Positions 6,146 to 6,452 of a DNA stretch of 6,452 nt are shown in pieces. The DNA is from Candidatus Aminicenantes bacterium UBA647. GTDB taxonomy: Bacteria > Acidobacteriota > Aminicenantia > UBA2199. The DNA lies in the NCBI GenBank assembly GCA_002299555.1, contig DBOL01000095.1, positions 1-6,452 of the forward strand, in the 5' to 3' direction. The notes below the pieces were generated by a model. That model ran no database searches. It worked only from the letters and a program-made list of their open reading frames with translations, and was not told where the DNA came from. Position 1 is the first letter of the stretch. Each line of letters starts with the position of its first letter. The position numbers and the translations under genes were made by a program.

Positions 6146-6452
6146 TAAAAAAGTTCATTATATTTTCAGAACACTAGTTAACAAATATATAACACTAAAA
6201 AGTAATTTGCTGGTGAAGAGATTTTCTAAATGGATTCCGGTTTATCTGGTAACGGAATACCCGAAATCCGGGGGGACCTGGCTGACTCAGCTTCTCTCCA
6301 GCTATTTGAATATTCCATTTATAAGGAATGCTGTACCAAAGTTTTCTGAGTCAATACTTCACGGCCATTATTTACCGGGGAAATCCTTTAAAAATATTAA
6401 GAATATTTTTTTCCTGGTCAGAGATGGAAGGGATGTAATGATATCTTATTAT
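6138..6452 (+). CDS. PAPS-dependent sulfotransferase, 3'-truncated by window edge
   Basis: The first 105 codons are open to the right edge with no stop. Residues 36-49 read YLVTEYPKSGGTWL, the 5'-phosphosulfate-binding loop of PAPS sulfotransferases (usual form YPKSGTTWL), with Lys43 as the key contact. Residues 93-105 contain LVRDGRDVMISYY, the 3'-phosphate-binding motif with Arg95 and Ser103. LHGHYLP (74-80) lies where the catalytic histidine is expected; His77 is the better candidate, His75 the alternative. The enzyme moves a sulfuryl group from PAPS to a hydroxyl or amine, probably on a sugar of the glycan made here or its lipid-linked precursor. It appears cytosolic: the first 30 residues are basic with no clear signal peptide. 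ATG 6138 overlaps the GT-C stop as ATGAATAA and follows a good Shine-Dalgarno, so co-expression is likely. The family is very likely correct; the acceptor cannot be read. Confidence 0.88.
   Translation, partial: MNNKKVHYIFRTLVNKYITLKSNLLVKRFSKWIPVYLVTEYPKSGGTWLTQLLSSYLNIPFIRNAVPKFSESILHGHYLPGKSFKNIKNIFFLVRDGRDVMISYY

Noticed and set aside
1..6452. tRNA, rRNA, CRISPR array, insertion sequence or long repeats
   Set aside because: No repeat-spacer pattern, terminal inverted repeats, transposase motif or tRNA-like fold was seen; nearly all bases are in glycan genes.

Overview
The window is a piece of a bacterial surface-glycan biosynthesis cluster, with every recognisable gene on the + strand. 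It is AT-rich by eye, uses many AGA/AGG and ATA codons, and has long A and T runs. It encodes a bacterial-type polyprenyl-phosphate sugar transferase. I cannot name a genus. A low-GC, probably environmental bacterium fits; nothing points to an archaeon or phage.

Layout: the 3' part of a class I SAM methyltransferase (1-416) runs in from the left. A 109-base gap (417-525) follows and holds a good sigma70-like promoter candidate (TTGAAA, 18 bases, TATAAT). Four tightly packed genes come next: a GT4 glycosyltransferase (526-1665), a second SAM methyltransferase whose frame breaks at an A8G5 tract (1658-2367), a GT2 glycosyltransferase (2364-3113), and a membrane-bound initiating sugar-phosphate transferase (3116-4429). 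After a 54-base gap with a strong Shine-Dalgarno come a large multi-membrane GT-C-type protein (4484-6145) and the first 105 residues of a PAPS-dependent sulfotransferase (6138 to the right edge).

How they fit together (inference): the initiating transferase puts a sugar-1-phosphate on undecaprenyl phosphate. The GT2 and GT4 enzymes extend it on the cytoplasmic face, and the GT-C enzyme could add a sugar on the outer face from a polyprenyl-phosphate donor. The methyltransferases and sulfotransferase would decorate the glycan. The predicted product is a methylated and possibly sulfated capsule, exopolysaccharide or O-antigen-like polymer. No flippase (Wzx), classical polymerase (Wzy), chain-length regulator or ABC exporter lies within the window, so the export route is unknown.

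The points most worth a second look are the frameshift in the second methyltransferase, which sits on a slippery tract yet keeps an ATGA coupling to the next gene; the sulfotransferase; a Gln in place of the second Glu of the GT4 EX7E motif; and the identical 8-base overlap at two gene junctions. I see no wholly new system here: each gene belongs to a known broad family, and the novelty would lie in the combination and the product.
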